The notes beneath the pieces were generated by a model, which saw only the letters and a list, made by a program, of their open reading frames with translations, was not told the origin of the DNA and did not search any database. From NCBI RefSeq assembly GCF_008831285.2, contig NC_045149.1:2965500-3029499 (forward strand): a DNA stretch of 64,000 nucleotides. The letters run 5' to 3'. A program made the translations under genes and the position numbers. Position 1 is the stretch's first letter. Each line of letters starts with the position of its first letter. Positions 1 through 11,175 of the stretch are shown one piece after another. Source of the stretch: Nymphaea colorata. Lineage: Eukaryota; Streptophyta; Magnoliopsida; Nymphaeales; Nymphaeaceae.

Positions 1-2617
1 TAGGATAGTTGGTATTTCAAATATGTAAACTTTGACTTCTTAAACCAATTCTATGAAACATGATCTGATTTCAACACATACATACATCTTACGTATGGAT
101 TTGCTGAAATTAAGTAAAATGAAATGAAAATGATTCATAGTCTTGCACTAGAAAATCAATAAAAATGGCCATTTCCTTAAAAACCAGTTTGAAACATGTT
201 CCAACCTTATTTTAAGGAGGAATGTAATTTTTGACAGAAATCGGATACATATATGACATATATAACAATGTATACATATACGTACCTTACTTTTCAAATG
301 AAATTTTATCAAGGGACCGCATGACTCATGAATCATGATGATTCATGGTTGGTTCTTTATGTAGGAAGATTGAAAACTTGTTTCAAATCTTCCTACTACC
401 CTTGATTAATTAAATTGAAAGGCATGAATCAAAATGACTGTGAATAAGAAAGAAAATAAAACAATACTCAAGCTTATTCGTCATCATTTCGCCATGCAAT
501 GGTGGATCACATTCATAAAAACGTATCCATCCCTTATAGGCATTTTCATCATATACGTGATGTAGCAAAATCACTCTCTCACCGTGGAATTCTCTCATAG
601 TAGGGAGTTCAAAATGGTATTAAGTTGATTCCTTTGAAAGGGACGTGGCCTTAGGGCCCATTTCAAAATTTGATACTTGGGTTCATATTTAAGAAAAACC
701 GACATATGCATGCATTATGCATTAACATGTACATTGAAGCGTAGGTTTCCCTTAGCTGGACATCATTCCCAGCCGTAAGCAAATGAAATAAACCCTCCCA
801 CGAATTGCTGGAATTAAAATAAATCAACAATAAGCTAAAGTAGAAGAGAAGTGAGTTAGATCACCTACCTTGCGGTCGGTCTTGATGTTTGTCCTTCGTC
901 TTCACTGGTTTTCTACTCAAGCAATCCTAAGCAGGAATCCAACCGTGGATTCAAGCTTAGCAAAGCTAGAATAAGAAATAGCTTGCTTGCTGGAATTTAG
1001 AGTGGTAAAGAGGGCTTCTCACCGCGAAAATCCTAAGTAAGGGTTCACTTAAGCACCCTAACTTAGCAAAATCAATGGGGAGAATAGAAGAAAGTGAGAA
1101 GAGAATGAGAGAAAAAGGGAAGGGGGCTTGGACGAACCTCTTCTCTCTTCCTTGGCTTCTCCCTCCTAGTTCCTTGGCTGCAGCATTTTGATAGAATCTC
1201 CAAAATTTCGTCCTCCCCTTGGTGGCCAAGGGGAGGTTTATATAGAGGAGGAGGTGGGTTTCAACCACCTTCTTAACTCACCTTGGGAACTTGCTTAAGA
1301 CCTTGGAGACTTGTAAAATGAGTTAAATAGACTTTAAAGGCTCTAATTGACCATTTCTCAGCCCATTTCCACGAGCTAGGTAGGCTGGGCTAAGTTTGGT
1401 CAACATGGGTTCAGACCTAGGTGACCATTTTGACCAAAATTTTGGATGAAAATGCCCTTGCATAGGGTTTTGCCCTTATTTTGTACTATTTATTTATTTT
1501 TTATATGAAATAGAGCTTATAAGGTTAAAACCTAGTTACTAAGCTCCAAATGCCATTGAATTATGATAATTAAATTTAAATTTTAATAAAATTTAAAAAT
1601 TTATCAAATTTGGTTCGAAAAGGGTATTTTCGTCCAAACTTGATTGAAAATGGATTTCAACTGAATCAAACTTTCACTTGAGAAATTCAATTTAAATTTG
1701 GTATTGATTCATGCATTTGACAAATTCAAATGTTTATTTGCCTTTCATAAACCATTTTAGGCTTTTTAATCTTAAGTTGACCGCAGAAGGGCAAATTGTC
1801 CAAATTGATCAATTTCGACCAATTGACCAAAGTCAAAGCTCATTTGCAAGTAGTTTGACTTTATTTGAGGTAATTTGATAAATTTGGGTCAAGAAAGCTC
1901 TTAATTAAGCTAAATTGTACTTTGACTGAGTTTAGTCAAAGTGGGTTTGGTTCGGTCAAAGTCTATTTTCGTCCATTAATTGGATCATGAGACAGACTTA
2001 CGTTTTGACTGTGTTGAGCCCATGGTGACCGAACCTAGCTGGAATTGGCACCATATTGAGTGCACCTGGGTCAAACCTACTTGGATTAAGTAGGTTAGGT
2101 GAGTTTGACCAGTCTAGTAATTGCTTCCTTGAAAATGATTTTTTTCTTTAAGGAGGACCTGGTTAAAGAAGAGAGGAGACATAAATGTCTCTCTTTCTTA
2201 GGTTTCTCCTTTATTTCTTCTTGGAAATGACTTTTCTTCAATTAATTTGAGAGAAAATATTTATTTATTATTTTTTGACATGGAGGGGGCATGGCCCCTG
2301 GGGGGGCTCTTGACCACACGGGCTAGGTGGGGCCCACACGTGGGTCCCACGTAGCATTTTAGACTGAATTAGATCCAATTCTTGGATCTAAGTCAAAATT
2401 TGCATCTTGCAATTGGATTTGGATTTCAAATGACATTTGAAATTGAATTTGGACTCGTAATCCTGCATTGGGATTCGTGTATCGGGTTAAATTCACGATT
2501 TGAATCTAATTGTTCTTTAGATTCGAAATTGGCTTTGAAATTGCAAATTTTCACAATTCTTTTGTGAAATTTTCACATTGCTTCAATTTTGATGTGGAAA
2601 AATTTGGGGTGTTAACA
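1..2617 (-). repeat. 3' LTR of the Tat element (cut by window start)
   Basis: This stretch matches about 13149-15794 almost base for base. Its inner end is TGTTAACA at 2610-2617, directly followed by a polypurine tract on the minus strand, so it is the 3' LTR. The first ~400 bases lack at least a dozen single bases that are present in the other LTR, mostly in short homopolymers. Small ORFs inside it (for example 410-598 and 966-1268 on the minus strand) show no recognisable domain and are taken as chance. Confidence 0.93.
1215..1244 (-). promoter_or_regulatory. TATA box and adjoining hairpin in the 3' LTR
   Basis: On the minus strand a TATATAAA box (1244-1237) is followed after a few bases by a perfect 8 bp stem with 3-base loop, CCCCTTGG-TGG-CCAAGGGG (1233-1215). 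This is the inactive-position copy of the promoter seen in the 5' LTR. Confidence 0.6.
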
Positions 2618-2634
2618 GATGCCCTTCTTTGTTG
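2618..2634 (-). other. Polypurine tract (plus-strand primer) of the Tat element
   Basis: The minus strand reads CAACAAAGAAGGGCATC immediately before the LTR end at 2617. A purine-rich run abutting the 3' LTR is where plus-strand DNA synthesis is primed. The last bases are not purines, so the true tract is the AAAGAAGGG core. Confidence 0.7.
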
Positions 2635-3564
2635 TTAAGCAAATTGAATAATTTGCTTAATTGCAAAGATTCAAGTACCAAATTTTTGCAAATTGTTTGG
2701 AAAATCCATTTTTCAAATGATGTTGAACCATCCTCACTCGAGGGGAAATGCTAGGCATAGACCTGAAATAAGAAGATTTTTCTCCATCTCATTGGAGACT
2801 TTGTAGAGGAATTAATGTTGGTTGAAAAATTTTGTAATTGTGAAAGTTTTTGCATTTGATGCTTGGAGAAATTTGCCCTCGATGCCTTCTAAACCATTGG
2901 CAAGTGCTTTTTCTCTCCTTTTACTTAGTTTTTCACATACTCGCTTTTTCTTTTTGAGCCACCCTTCACTCTTGGGAGAAATTCCTCACCACCCCAAAAG
3001 CTACTACGGAGTTCCACCGCTTTGGCGGTTTTGTGTAGTTTGCTTTGTGTAATATCAAGTCTATCGGGCTTTCTTCTGAACCCTTGTAACAAGCTTTGGG
3101 CCGGTAACTCCTAGACCAGTTGGCCTCAGGGTACCAAATGTAAAACACTCCCCGGGCTTACTTGCTCGAATTCAGAAGGCTTTAGGAGACTTAATATAAG
3201 CAAAATGTTCATGGATTGCTTTTTAGCTTCACGGCGTAAGCATAGGTCATATGCCCACCCGCGCCTGCTGAGCTTTGAACCAGAGGAACAACTACACTCA
3301 CCCCGAGCTCATTGCTCAACTCATTTCGCTTGATAGCTTTTTTTTTTAGCATCTTGCCAAGGTCTTTTAGGTGACAAGACTTTTTCTTATGGCATCTCAT
3401 GCTAGACCTTTACAAATGCCGATTGTTGGGACCAACATTAATTACTATACATTAGTCCCTCAATGTCTGTGAAATTTCTTGCCTATTTCAAGACGATGCC
3501 CTTGCAATTGTCCTCAAGACATGGGTTGAGTTTGAAAATTTTGATGCATTTTTGAAACTTTTCC
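2635..3564 (-). other. Non-coding 3' region of the Tat element
   Basis: This lies between the integrase end and the PPT. It has no convincing coding frame on either strand. Position and composition fit the 3' untranslated part of the element. Confidence 0.6.
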
Positions 3565-4925
3565 CTAAGGGATACCATGCCCCTTAGTTGGTTTGAAAAT
3601 TGTTACAAACGTGCTTATCAAAGCACAACTATTTTGAATTTTTTTTTTTGAATTGCAAATTAAAGTATAGAATTTTTTGAGATGCAAAGCATTAATTGGA
3701 TCGGGGATTTCAACCCCATCGGCATCAATCAGTCGATAAGAATTGTGAGGTAGAACCTCTTTGACAACATATGGTCCTTCCCAGTTCGGTGCCCATTTTC
3801 CTTTAGGTCTACTCCTGAGTGGAACTATGGATTTTAAAACAAGATCATTTACCTGAAATTTTCTTTCAATGACTGATTTGGCATAATGTCGGGCGACTCT
3901 CTTACGATAGACTTCGGCATGCTCTGCCGCTTGTAGTCTTTTCTCGTCTAAGAGGTCTAATTGAGCAAGTCTCTTTTTTTGATATTTGCTAATTGGGAGT
4001 TCAATGAGAGCAGCAAATTTCATTGCTGGTTTTTGGACATGTAATGGAAGGACAATTTCCGTTCCATATACTAATTCTGCTGGTGTAGCATTGGTGGGTG
4101 TCCGAATTGTGGTTCGATACGCCCAAAGTGCATTGTGCATTTTCTCCTACCAATCTCGGCCTGTTTCAACCGTCCTTTCTAAGACACGAATCAAAATCTT
4201 GTTGGTTGCTTTTGCCTGACCATTACCTTGAGGGTAATATGGGGCAGAAAAGTGATGTTGTATTTTGTGTTTGTGACAAAGATTGCGCATTTTCTCATTT
4301 TTGAAATGAGTACCGTTATCAGAAACGATATCATGCGGGATGCCAAATCTACACAAAAGATTTTTGTGAATGAAGGACACTACGTGTTGTCCTTCGACTG
4401 TTTTTAAAGTGATCGCTTCCACCCATTTGGTGAAGTAATCTGTAGCTGCAAGAAAATACATGTGTCCATTTGAGGCAGGTGGATTGATTGGACCGACTAC
4501 ATCGAAGGCCCACATGGAGAATGGCCATGGTGAGCTAACCGAATGAAGGTACGCTGCTGGAGCATGAATTGATGGTGCATGCAACTGACATTTGATGCAT
4601 TTCTTGACAAATTGGTGACAGTCTCTTCGCATTGTGGGCCAATAGTACCCTGCTCTGACTATCTGCTTGACGAGGGTCTGATACCCTACATGTCCCCCAC
4701 AAATTCCTTCATGGGCTTCTTGAATAACTTCTAGTGCCTCATTTGCATCGAGACATCTAGCATATTCTGTGCTGAATCCTCTTCTGTATAGGATGTCGGC
4801 TAGAATGAAATATCTTGAAGACATGTGTCTCAAAACTCTTTGCTCTTTTCGAGACATTTCTGGTGGAAGTGTTCCAGTTTGGAGAAAATCCTTGATGTTC
4901 TGATACCATGGTGTTTCTCTACTTT
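3565..4925 (-). pseudogene. pol: Tat integrase, broken and catalytically altered
   Basis: Integrase inserts the element cDNA into the genome. The zinc-binding HHCC region contains GGHVGYQTLVKQ and later CIKCQ. The catalytic core has the first Asp in WAFDVVGPI and the second in DIVSDNGTHF. Exactly 35 residues after the second Asp, where the DD35E catalytic Glu belongs, the codon at 4213-4211 is AAA (Lys), in GNGQAKATNK. A C-terminal region with GKWAPNWEGPYVVKEVLP follows, typical of Ty3/gypsy. A TAG stop interrupts the frame at 4149-4147, after GRDW. The frame is shifted by one base relative to the upstream RNase H near 4920. The Glu-to-Lys change alone should abolish strand transfer. Confidence 0.92.
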
Positions 4926-5572
4926 GCTTGCAACACCTGTTCTGGTATGACAAAAGATGGTTGTTCGAGTCTTCCAACTTCAAAAGATCTGATAGATTCT
5001 CCAGGTTTGAAGGCAATGGTAGAGCCTAAACTGGCTAAACCGTCTGCTATTGGGTTAAATTCTCTTTTGACATGTAAGAGTTGACATTCCTCGAATTGTC
5101 TTAAGAGGGAAGCTGCTAACTCTTGATATGGGATCAATTTTTGATCTTTGACTTGCCAATCTCCATTGACCTGACTGACAGCTAAGAGAGAATCTCCAAA
5201 AATGCGAACTCTCTACACTTTAAATTTGAGCAACATTTTGAGTCCTTGGATTAGGGCCTCGTACTCTGCCATATTATGCGTGCAGGAAAAATTTAATTTG
5301 AGAGAGTAAGGAATCATTTCCCTTTCTGGTGTAATGAAAAGTATCCCAATGCCTGCCCCAGCTGTGCTTTTAGATCCATCAAAGTACATCTCCCAAATCG
5401 GCTCTGGTTCAGTTGTCAGGATTTGCTCATCTAAAAAATCATCATTTATTCTAATTTCTTCATATAGAGGAAAATCTGCCAATTGGTCTGCAATGGCTTG
5501 CCCCTTGATTGATTTTTGTGACACATATTCCAAATCATATTGCATCAGCAAAACCTGCCACTTTGCTATCCT
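4919..5572 (-). pseudogene. pol: Second (archaeal-type) RNase H domain of the Tat pol
   Basis: After the native RNase H there is a second one: WEMYFDGSKSTAGAGIG carries the first Asp, HNMAEYEALIQGL the Glu, and IFGDSLLAVSQV another Asp. The Tat lineage is known to have acquired such an extra RNase H. Both of its borders are damaged: a TGA stop at 5575-5573 separates it from the native RNase H, a TAG at 5215-5213 lies inside it just before GDSLL, and the frame ends at a stop at 4919 next to the frameshift that leads into integrase. Assignment to the archaeal type rests on position and motif spacing, not on a search. Confidence 0.82.
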
Positions 5573-7093
5573 TCAATTCAGAAATGGCTGTTCGAGGATA
5601 TATTTGAGTGGATTAAGTTTGGATAAAGTTTTAACTTCACAAGCCAATAGATAATGCCTTAATTTTTGACACATCCACACCAAGGCTAAGCAAGTTTTTT
5701 CCATGTGCGAGTAGTTCTTTTCATACTGCACAAATGTCTTACTGATGTAATAAATGGCATGTTCTATTCGACATCCTTCTTCATATTGAGCCAGAAATCC
5801 ACCACAGGCTGAATCGTTAACTGTGATGTAAAGGAGTAGAGGTTCCCCTAAAATTGGAGGTTTTAAAATTGGTGGGCAAAGGAGATACTTCTTGATCTTT
5901 TCGAATGAGGCTTGACATTCATGCCCCCATTCAAATTTGACTCCTTTCCGCAGTAAATGGTTGAAGGGTTCGCACCTCATGGCGAGATTAGATATAAACC
6001 TTCTGATTGACTGAATTCTGCCTTGCAAGCTGCGTAGCTCTTTAAGATTTGTTGGGGGTGACATTTCGATAATCGCCTTTGCTTTAGAAGGATCCATCTC
6101 GATTCCCTTTTCGCTGACCATAAATCCCAAAAGCTTACCGGATTCCACACCAAATACACATTTTTGCGGATTTAATCTAAGTTTGTATTGTAAGAGTCTA
6201 TCAAAAACTTGAGAGAGAATGTTGATGTGATTCTCCCTTGTTTTTGACTTAATTAGTAGATCATCTACATATGCATCCATGATTTGATGCATTTGGTCAT
6301 GAAAAATAGCTGCCATAGCCCTTTGATATGTTGCCCCAGCGTTCTTCAAACCAAATGGCATTACTGTATAGCAGAAGGTACCCCATGGAGTTGTAAATGA
6401 TGTTTTAGCTTGATCTTGAGCTGCCAACTTAATTTGGTTATAACCAGAATATCCATCCATAAAGGAGAACATAGCGTGACCTGCGGTACTGTCTACCAAC
6501 AAGTCAATGTTTGGAAGTGGGTAGTCATCCTTTGGTGTAGCCTTATTCAAATCTCTGAAATCGATGCAGAGCCGAATTTTGCCATTTTTCTTTGGGACTA
6601 CCACAATGTTTGCTAACCATTCAGGATAGTCGATTGTTCGGATGAACCTTGCCTTTAGTAGGTCTTCCAGGCCTTCCTTAACTTGCCCATCAAGACGAGG
6701 GTCTAGTTTCCTCAACTTTTGTTTGATTGGCTTGCATTCTAGTTTCAATGGTAGTCGATGCTCGACTAATTTTGTATCAAGTCCTGGCATGTCCTCATAA
6801 GTCCACGCAAAGGCTTCTTGATGCTTTTTGAGGAAGTCTATCAACTCTTTTCTTTCTTCTGCTGAGAGACTTGTTCCAATTTGCAAAATCTTTGGACTCT
6901 CTTCCGTGCCAATGTTAATTTCCTCAATCGGATCATTAATCAGAGGTAACGGTTGATCTTGCTTTCTCATTTGGATGAACTCTGGACATTCGGCCTCAGT
7001 GAGTTCTTGATTTATCTCCTTAAAAGCTTTTGATGTTTGATCCTCAAATGCCATCCTAAAGATTGCAAAGAAGTTAGATGATATTTGAGACAT
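5573..7093 (-). pseudogene. pol: Tat reverse transcriptase and native RNase H
   Basis: This 506-codon open stretch copies element RNA into DNA. RT motifs occur in order: WLANIVVVPKKNGKIRLCID (near residues 159-178), FMDGYSGYNQIK with the first catalytic Asp (~213), MPFGLKNAGATYQRAM (~245-260) and the YVDD box (275-278). The native Ty3-type RNase H follows, with ISKTFVQYEKNYSHMEK and CQKLRHYLL. The frame stops at TGA 5575-5573 just after it. The upstream part may begin at a splice acceptor: the minus strand reads TTTGCAATCTTTAG ahead of 7055. Ogre elements are known to splice between protease and RT. No donor was identified with confidence. Confidence 0.9.
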
Positions 7094-7212
7094 TGTATAT
7101 GGAAGTAATTTGCATTTGTCATTGTATTTTTGAAGGTATTACAAAATGAAGACACTTGGTCTATTTGAGTACAATGACGACAAAATGACAAAATGATGGC
7201 GGATTTGTTGAT

Positions 7213-8001
7213 TCAAATTGATGGTGAACATCCGCCTATGGTATTGCTCTTGATGAAAGGTACTGGCTTGAATTCTTCCTCAACATCCACTTTTTCATAG
7301 CTTTGGCACCCCAAGGCTTGGGTGCCTTGTTGTCCTGTCAAGGTAACTGGTTCCAAGATTCCATTTTCATGTTTGCCAAGGCCAGTAAATGGCTGGTAGC
7401 CATGGCGTATGAGTAAATCCAATCCTTTCTCATTCTGGCAGAATTTCTTGAACAACGGATGACTTTTGTAACTTGTTTCAAGTTTGGTACCCTTTTTCAC
7501 CCATACCTGTTTCTTTGGTTTCTGAATGGCCAATCTGCTAAGACTTTGAGATATTTCTTCCTCTTTGCAGACTCGAATACTGGGTACCTCAATTGTATAT
7601 GTTGGTACCGGAATCATTGGGTGTACAAGCCGACTTTCCCTATCCTCTGCATAGATGGTTATAGAATTCCCGTTGTGAGTCCATTTGACACACTGATGTA
7701 GAGTGGAGGGAACTGCATTGGTAGCATGGATCCATGGCCTGCCAAGCAACAAGTTGAAGGAGGGTTCTATATCCACCACATGAAATAAAACCCGATGATA
7801 CGTCTCAGAAATATTCAAATCCAGACATATGCATCCTAGGCATGGTTGTCCTGTCCCGTCATATCCATGGATGAAAATTGTGGATGGAGTATAGTCGGCC
7901 TGTCTTATGTCCAACTCACGAGCTGTTTGTTGTGGACAGATGTTCAGGCTTGCTCCACCATCAATTAAAGTGGGAGACTCTGGTCCCCCTTGTCTCTATC
8001 A
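7213..8001 (-). pseudogene. pro: Tat aspartic protease with C-terminal G-patch region
   Basis: The protease would cut the Gag-Pol precursor. The active-site region reads LIDGGASLNICPQQ, with a DGG triad in place of the usual DSG or DTG; the flap-side motif LLGRPWIHA follows. A glycine-rich G-patch-like segment (GYQPFTGLGKHENGI) near the C-terminus is common in this lineage. The frame equals that of gag, but gag ends in closely spaced stops (from 8004) while the conserved upstream protease residues are readable only in another frame over about 8020-7987. Two compensating one-base shifts, one of them probably the extra G in the G-run near 7985-7989, explain this. Confidence 0.85.
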
Positions 8002-9780
8002 CTATGTGCAAGGCGTCATTGTGCGATGCACCTCCAGTTGGTAGATCTTTATCAGAGAATATGATCGGACTATTTTCACATAGTTCAAAAGCCCATTCAT
8101 TCCCCCTGTTAGGCTAAACTCTCCCTTCTTGACTTCAGGTAAGGAGTCCAATTCATTGAAAATGGATTCCAATGGTTCAGGGTCGCACACTTGTGACTTC
8201 TGATCAATCTCTGTTAGATGGTCTTGTTTAACCAGTCCGGTTTGTGCATTGATGGATCCTTTATCATGTTTGAAAAGCAATCCAAAGAAATCCAGGGACG
8301 CTGTATCCCTTTTGTTTGTCACCATAATTTGACGACATGTTGAAAATCTGACCATCGAAATTATTCCTTTGCCATGTTTAGGAAAAGTATTCTTGAGAAT
8401 GTCCAGTTGTTCACTGACCTCTTTGATTATTTCTTTGTCAACTGCATCTTGCACAATATTTTTAAGTACAAGGCAGTCTTCTGTATCATGTCCTGGAGCG
8501 CGATGAAATTTGCAGAATTGCTCTTTGTTTTTCCCCATCATTGGTGGGGGGTTGGAGACTTTTGGGAGGAACAGAGTACCTCTGTCGATTAGCATACGCA
8601 TGACCTCTTCATAACTCTGTTGTAATGGGGTGAATTTTCTATCGTACCCCCATCTAGGATGTTTGTTTTTTGTGCCACTACTACTGCCACTAGCTCTGTC
8701 CATTACCCCTTTATTCTTGGGATATTCGGACTTTTCTTTCTTGAAGGCTGCAGCGTTGGCCACAATGTTGGCTGGAGCATTCTGACTTCTGCTATTCTTC
8801 TTTGTATCTTCCCTTACTTTTACCGGGATGACAGCATCAAAAGCTCCATTCTCAATTCCTGCTTCAATGCATTCTGCCCTCTCAGTGAGATCGATGAAAG
8901 ACTTGATTGGAGCATTAGAAATGAGGCTCCTTAATGGTTGTGTCAAATTGTTTACGATCAATCCCAGTGCATGGGATTGAGAGATTGGGTCTCTCATCTT
9001 GTTGCAAGAAGACCTCCACCTCTGAATAAAATCTCTCACCTTTTCACCTGGCCTCTGTTTTAGATAGCATAATGTGATGATCGTTGGTGCAGTTTCAACG
9101 TTTTGAATGAACCTTTCGATGAAAAGGTTGATTAACATGTCAAAATTTTTCAATTCCACTGGGTTGATGTGTTCCCGATACCATTGTGCTGCAATTCCTT
9201 CTAGGCTTCTAGGGAAACATCGAAAGAGGGCCCTATGATTGTGGCGGAATTTGTAGCATTCAGCAAAGAACATGGCCAAATGTGCCTTTGGGTCTCCATG
9301 GCCATCAAATTTGATAAATTTCTTGGGCAAGTTTTTTATGTGTTTGTCATTTTCGAAGCTTTCGTAGAAATCTTCGCAAGTGAAATTCCTCTTGTTCTTG
9401 CCTTTAATTTGTACTGCATTTAACTTCTTTTCAACTTCCTGGATTTTTGTTTTCCAGGATTCTCCCTTCTTCTTTTTCTTGGGAGTTTTCGGTTCTTCCT
9501 CACTACTAGATTCTGTTGTAGCGTCTTCAGAAGAGTCTGAACTGCTTGATGAGTACTTTCTTGTTTTCTTCCCTTTCTTTTTGGCTTTTTCTGCCTGCGC
9601 TTGTTCTTCATTGAACATGATCATGTATTTCCAGAATCTTCTGTATTCCTCAAATTCCGGGTCATTTATTTCCAGCTTGGGAGGTGTTTCTGAGGAGGAT
9701 TCTTCTCCCCTGTCTCCTATAAAGGGTTGATCAAACTCCATTTCACTCCTTCTCCTGCTTTGGCTTCTGGTTTCAACCAT
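8002..9780 (-). CDS. gag: Tat Gag polyprotein
   Basis: Gag forms the virus-like particle that packages element RNA. I place the start at the ATG at 9780 (MVETRSQSRRRSE), a typical plant gypsy gag opening; the open frame runs further upstream without homology. An acidic and Ser/Lys-rich region comes first, then the capsid-like retrotransposon gag domain (FDGHGDPKAHLAMF to DLTERAECIEAG). A degenerate zinc knuckle follows, CKFHRAPGHDTEDC, with His replacing the second Cys, as is usual in Tat Gag. The frame is open for about 590 codons but ends early at 8002 because of the shift at the gag-protease border, so the Gag-Pro fusion is lost in this copy. Confidence 0.9.
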   Translation of the reverse strand: MVETRSQSRRRSEMEFDQPFIGDRGEESSSETPPKLEINDPEFEEYRRFWKYMIMFNEEQAQAEKAKKKGKKTRKYSSSSSDSSEDATTESSSEEEPKTPKKKKKGESWKTKIQEVEKKLNAVQIKGKNKRNFTCEDFYESFENDKHIKNLPKKFIKFDGHGDPKAHLAMFFAECYKFRHNHRALFRCFPRSLEGIAAQWYREHINPVELKNFDMLINLFIERFIQNVETAPTIITLCYLKQRPGEKVRDFIQRWRSSCNKMRDPISQSHALGLIVNNLTQPLRSLISNAPIKSFIDLTERAECIEAGIENGAFDAVIPVKVREDTKKNSRSQNAPANIVANAAAFKKEKSEYPKNKGVMDRASGSSSGTKNKHPRWGYDRKFTPLQQSYEEVMRMLIDRGTLFLPKVSNPPPMMGKNKEQFCKFHRAPGHDTEDCLVLKNIVQDAVDKEIIKEVSEQLDILKNTFPKHGKGIISMVRFSTCRQIMVTNKRDTASLDFFGLLFKHDKGSINAQTGLVKQDHLTEIDQKSQVCDPEPLESIFNELDSLPEVKKGEFSLTGGMNGLLNYVKIVRSYSLIKIYQLEVHRTMTPCT

Positions 9781-9963
9781 AAAGCGGATGTTCACCTTGC
9801 AAGAAGAAAAATTGAAAATGTTAGGATGTGAATTGATGAGAGATGACAAATTTTGATTACATATTAAAAGAAAGATGAGAATGACAAAACTTGACAAAGT
9901 TTAACATAACTTGACAAAACTTGACAAATTTTGGCTTAATGACAGTGAACTAGACATGACAAT

Positions 9964-11175
9964 CTAGGACAGAAGGATAGATGGGCGGACTTCATCCCAC
10001 CATTTTACATATTCGGGACCCATTCCTGGACCAAAGACAAGATACAAGTGAGCAAATGATTCCCAACGTCGTTGGGCATAGGTGTATATCCCGGACCACT
10101 CTTTAGTGTCTAGTTCACACTCCACAATGGCTCCTTCCGACTCAATTGGATATGCCTTCCTCTGACGCAGTGAGAATTGCCTGAGGCAACGCTCTGGATG
10201 ATATTCAATTATGAAAAACGGTCCCAATAGAAGACTTCCTCTGACTGGGTTGTAAGTGTATCTTGACTTGATGACCTCTCGATCAAAGAAGTCCCAAATG
10301 ATGGTGGAGTCATCAACTTCCTCCATCTTTCTGCGGTAGTGCTCCATACTGGATAACTGACCGTCTGTGTTTTGAAAATGACATGATTGTGGCCCCACAT
10401 GTTTGTAGAACCATGCTTGCAGTGCAAAGACACATCCTTCTATCGAGTCTGCATCTCCAATTGAAAATTTGGCCAACCCTCTGTAAAGGAATGCCAAGGC
10501 TGCCATTGCTATGGAAATGTGACGGACTTTGACATGCCCCCATTTTCTGAAGAGGCGAGCTATGCGGAAATCCATTATATGTTCTTCATTATTGAAGAAG
10601 ATAAGACCCACGGTACAAGTCACCATGGAGTTTTTGTACTTGTCTGCAACACTTCTAGATAGTGACGCAGAGTTGACAAATTGGGAGTATGTTTCACCAA
10701 GCTCTTGTAGTTGAAGATATTGATGTCCATCTTTCTCTAGAAAATGCCAACTCCTTTTCCCTGTGAGTTTACGAATCACTTCTAGAGTTTTGACTTGACC
10801 TTGGTTTACAAGGAACTGGTCTTCAATTGGACCTCTTGGGTCACTTTTTGGTTCTGGCAAACCCATAATGTTGGAGAACTCATCAAGAGTGATTGTCATT
10901 TCACCCCATGGAAACCAGAATGTGTTGGTCCTTGGGTTCCATCTTTCAGCAATTGCATGGATTAGATTGCCATTGATAGGTTGTATGGCAAGACTGACTG
11001 CTTCTTCAAGACCGCAATCCTCTAAGTGATCCGGGAACATACACCGAAAAGTTGGGTACCATGAAAGATACCACTGAGGTAGGTAGACTCCACTTGGGAT
11101 GATGCGAAGTCCGGATCGGCCTTGACATGACCCGAATAGGATGTGGTCATATGGGAAGATACTTTCTGAGTCCAT
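9964..11175 (-). CDS. Plant-mobile-domain (aminotransferase-like) extra ORF1 of the Tat element
   Basis: A complete 403-residue frame, ATG at 11175, lies between PBS and gag in the same orientation, the site where Ogre elements carry an extra ORF. It resembles the plant mobile domain (PMD), also annotated aminotransferase-like. Residues 81-107 contain FWFPWGEMTITLDEFSNIMG, matching the PMD core of aromatic, GEMTITL and GLP. Residues 219-260 carry the second typical block (IAMAALAFLYRGLAKFSIGD, then a Cys and ALQAWFYKHV). Host PMD proteins of the MAIN/MAIL type act in nuclear gene silencing and genome stability; what the transposon form does is unknown. It has no internal stop although protease and pol are broken. 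No signal peptide or membrane span is seen. It ends about 180 bp before gag. Confidence 0.8.
   Translation of the reverse strand: MDSESIFPYDHILFGSCQGRSGLRIIPSGVYLPQWYLSWYPTFRCMFPDHLEDCGLEEAVSLAIQPINGNLIHAIAERWNPRTNTFWFPWGEMTITLDEFSNIMGLPEPKSDPRGPIEDQFLVNQGQVKTLEVIRKLTGKRSWHFLEKDGHQYLQLQELGETYSQFVNSASLSRSVADKYKNSMVTCTVGLIFFNNEEHIMDFRIARLFRKWGHVKVRHISIAMAALAFLYRGLAKFSIGDADSIEGCVFALQAWFYKHVGPQSCHFQNTDGQLSSMEHYRRKMEEVDDSTIIWDFFDREVIKSRYTYNPVRGSLLLGPFFIIEYHPERCLRQFSLRQRKAYPIESEGAIVECELDTKEWSGIYTYAQRRWESFAHLYLVFGPGMGPEYVKWWDEVRPSILLS

Noticed and set aside
410-598. A 62-codon minus-strand ORF conserved in both Tat LTRs (also 13572-13760)
   Set aside because: Identity reflects LTR identity; the older LTR copy breaks the frame and no domain is seen.
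966-1268. A 100-codon minus-strand ORF in the 3' LTR
   Set aside because: It is broken in the 5' LTR by indels, spans the promoter and hairpin, and has no protein similarity.
9420-9730. ORFs overlapping gag in other frames
   Set aside because: Shadows of the low-complexity Lys/Glu/Ser region of Gag.
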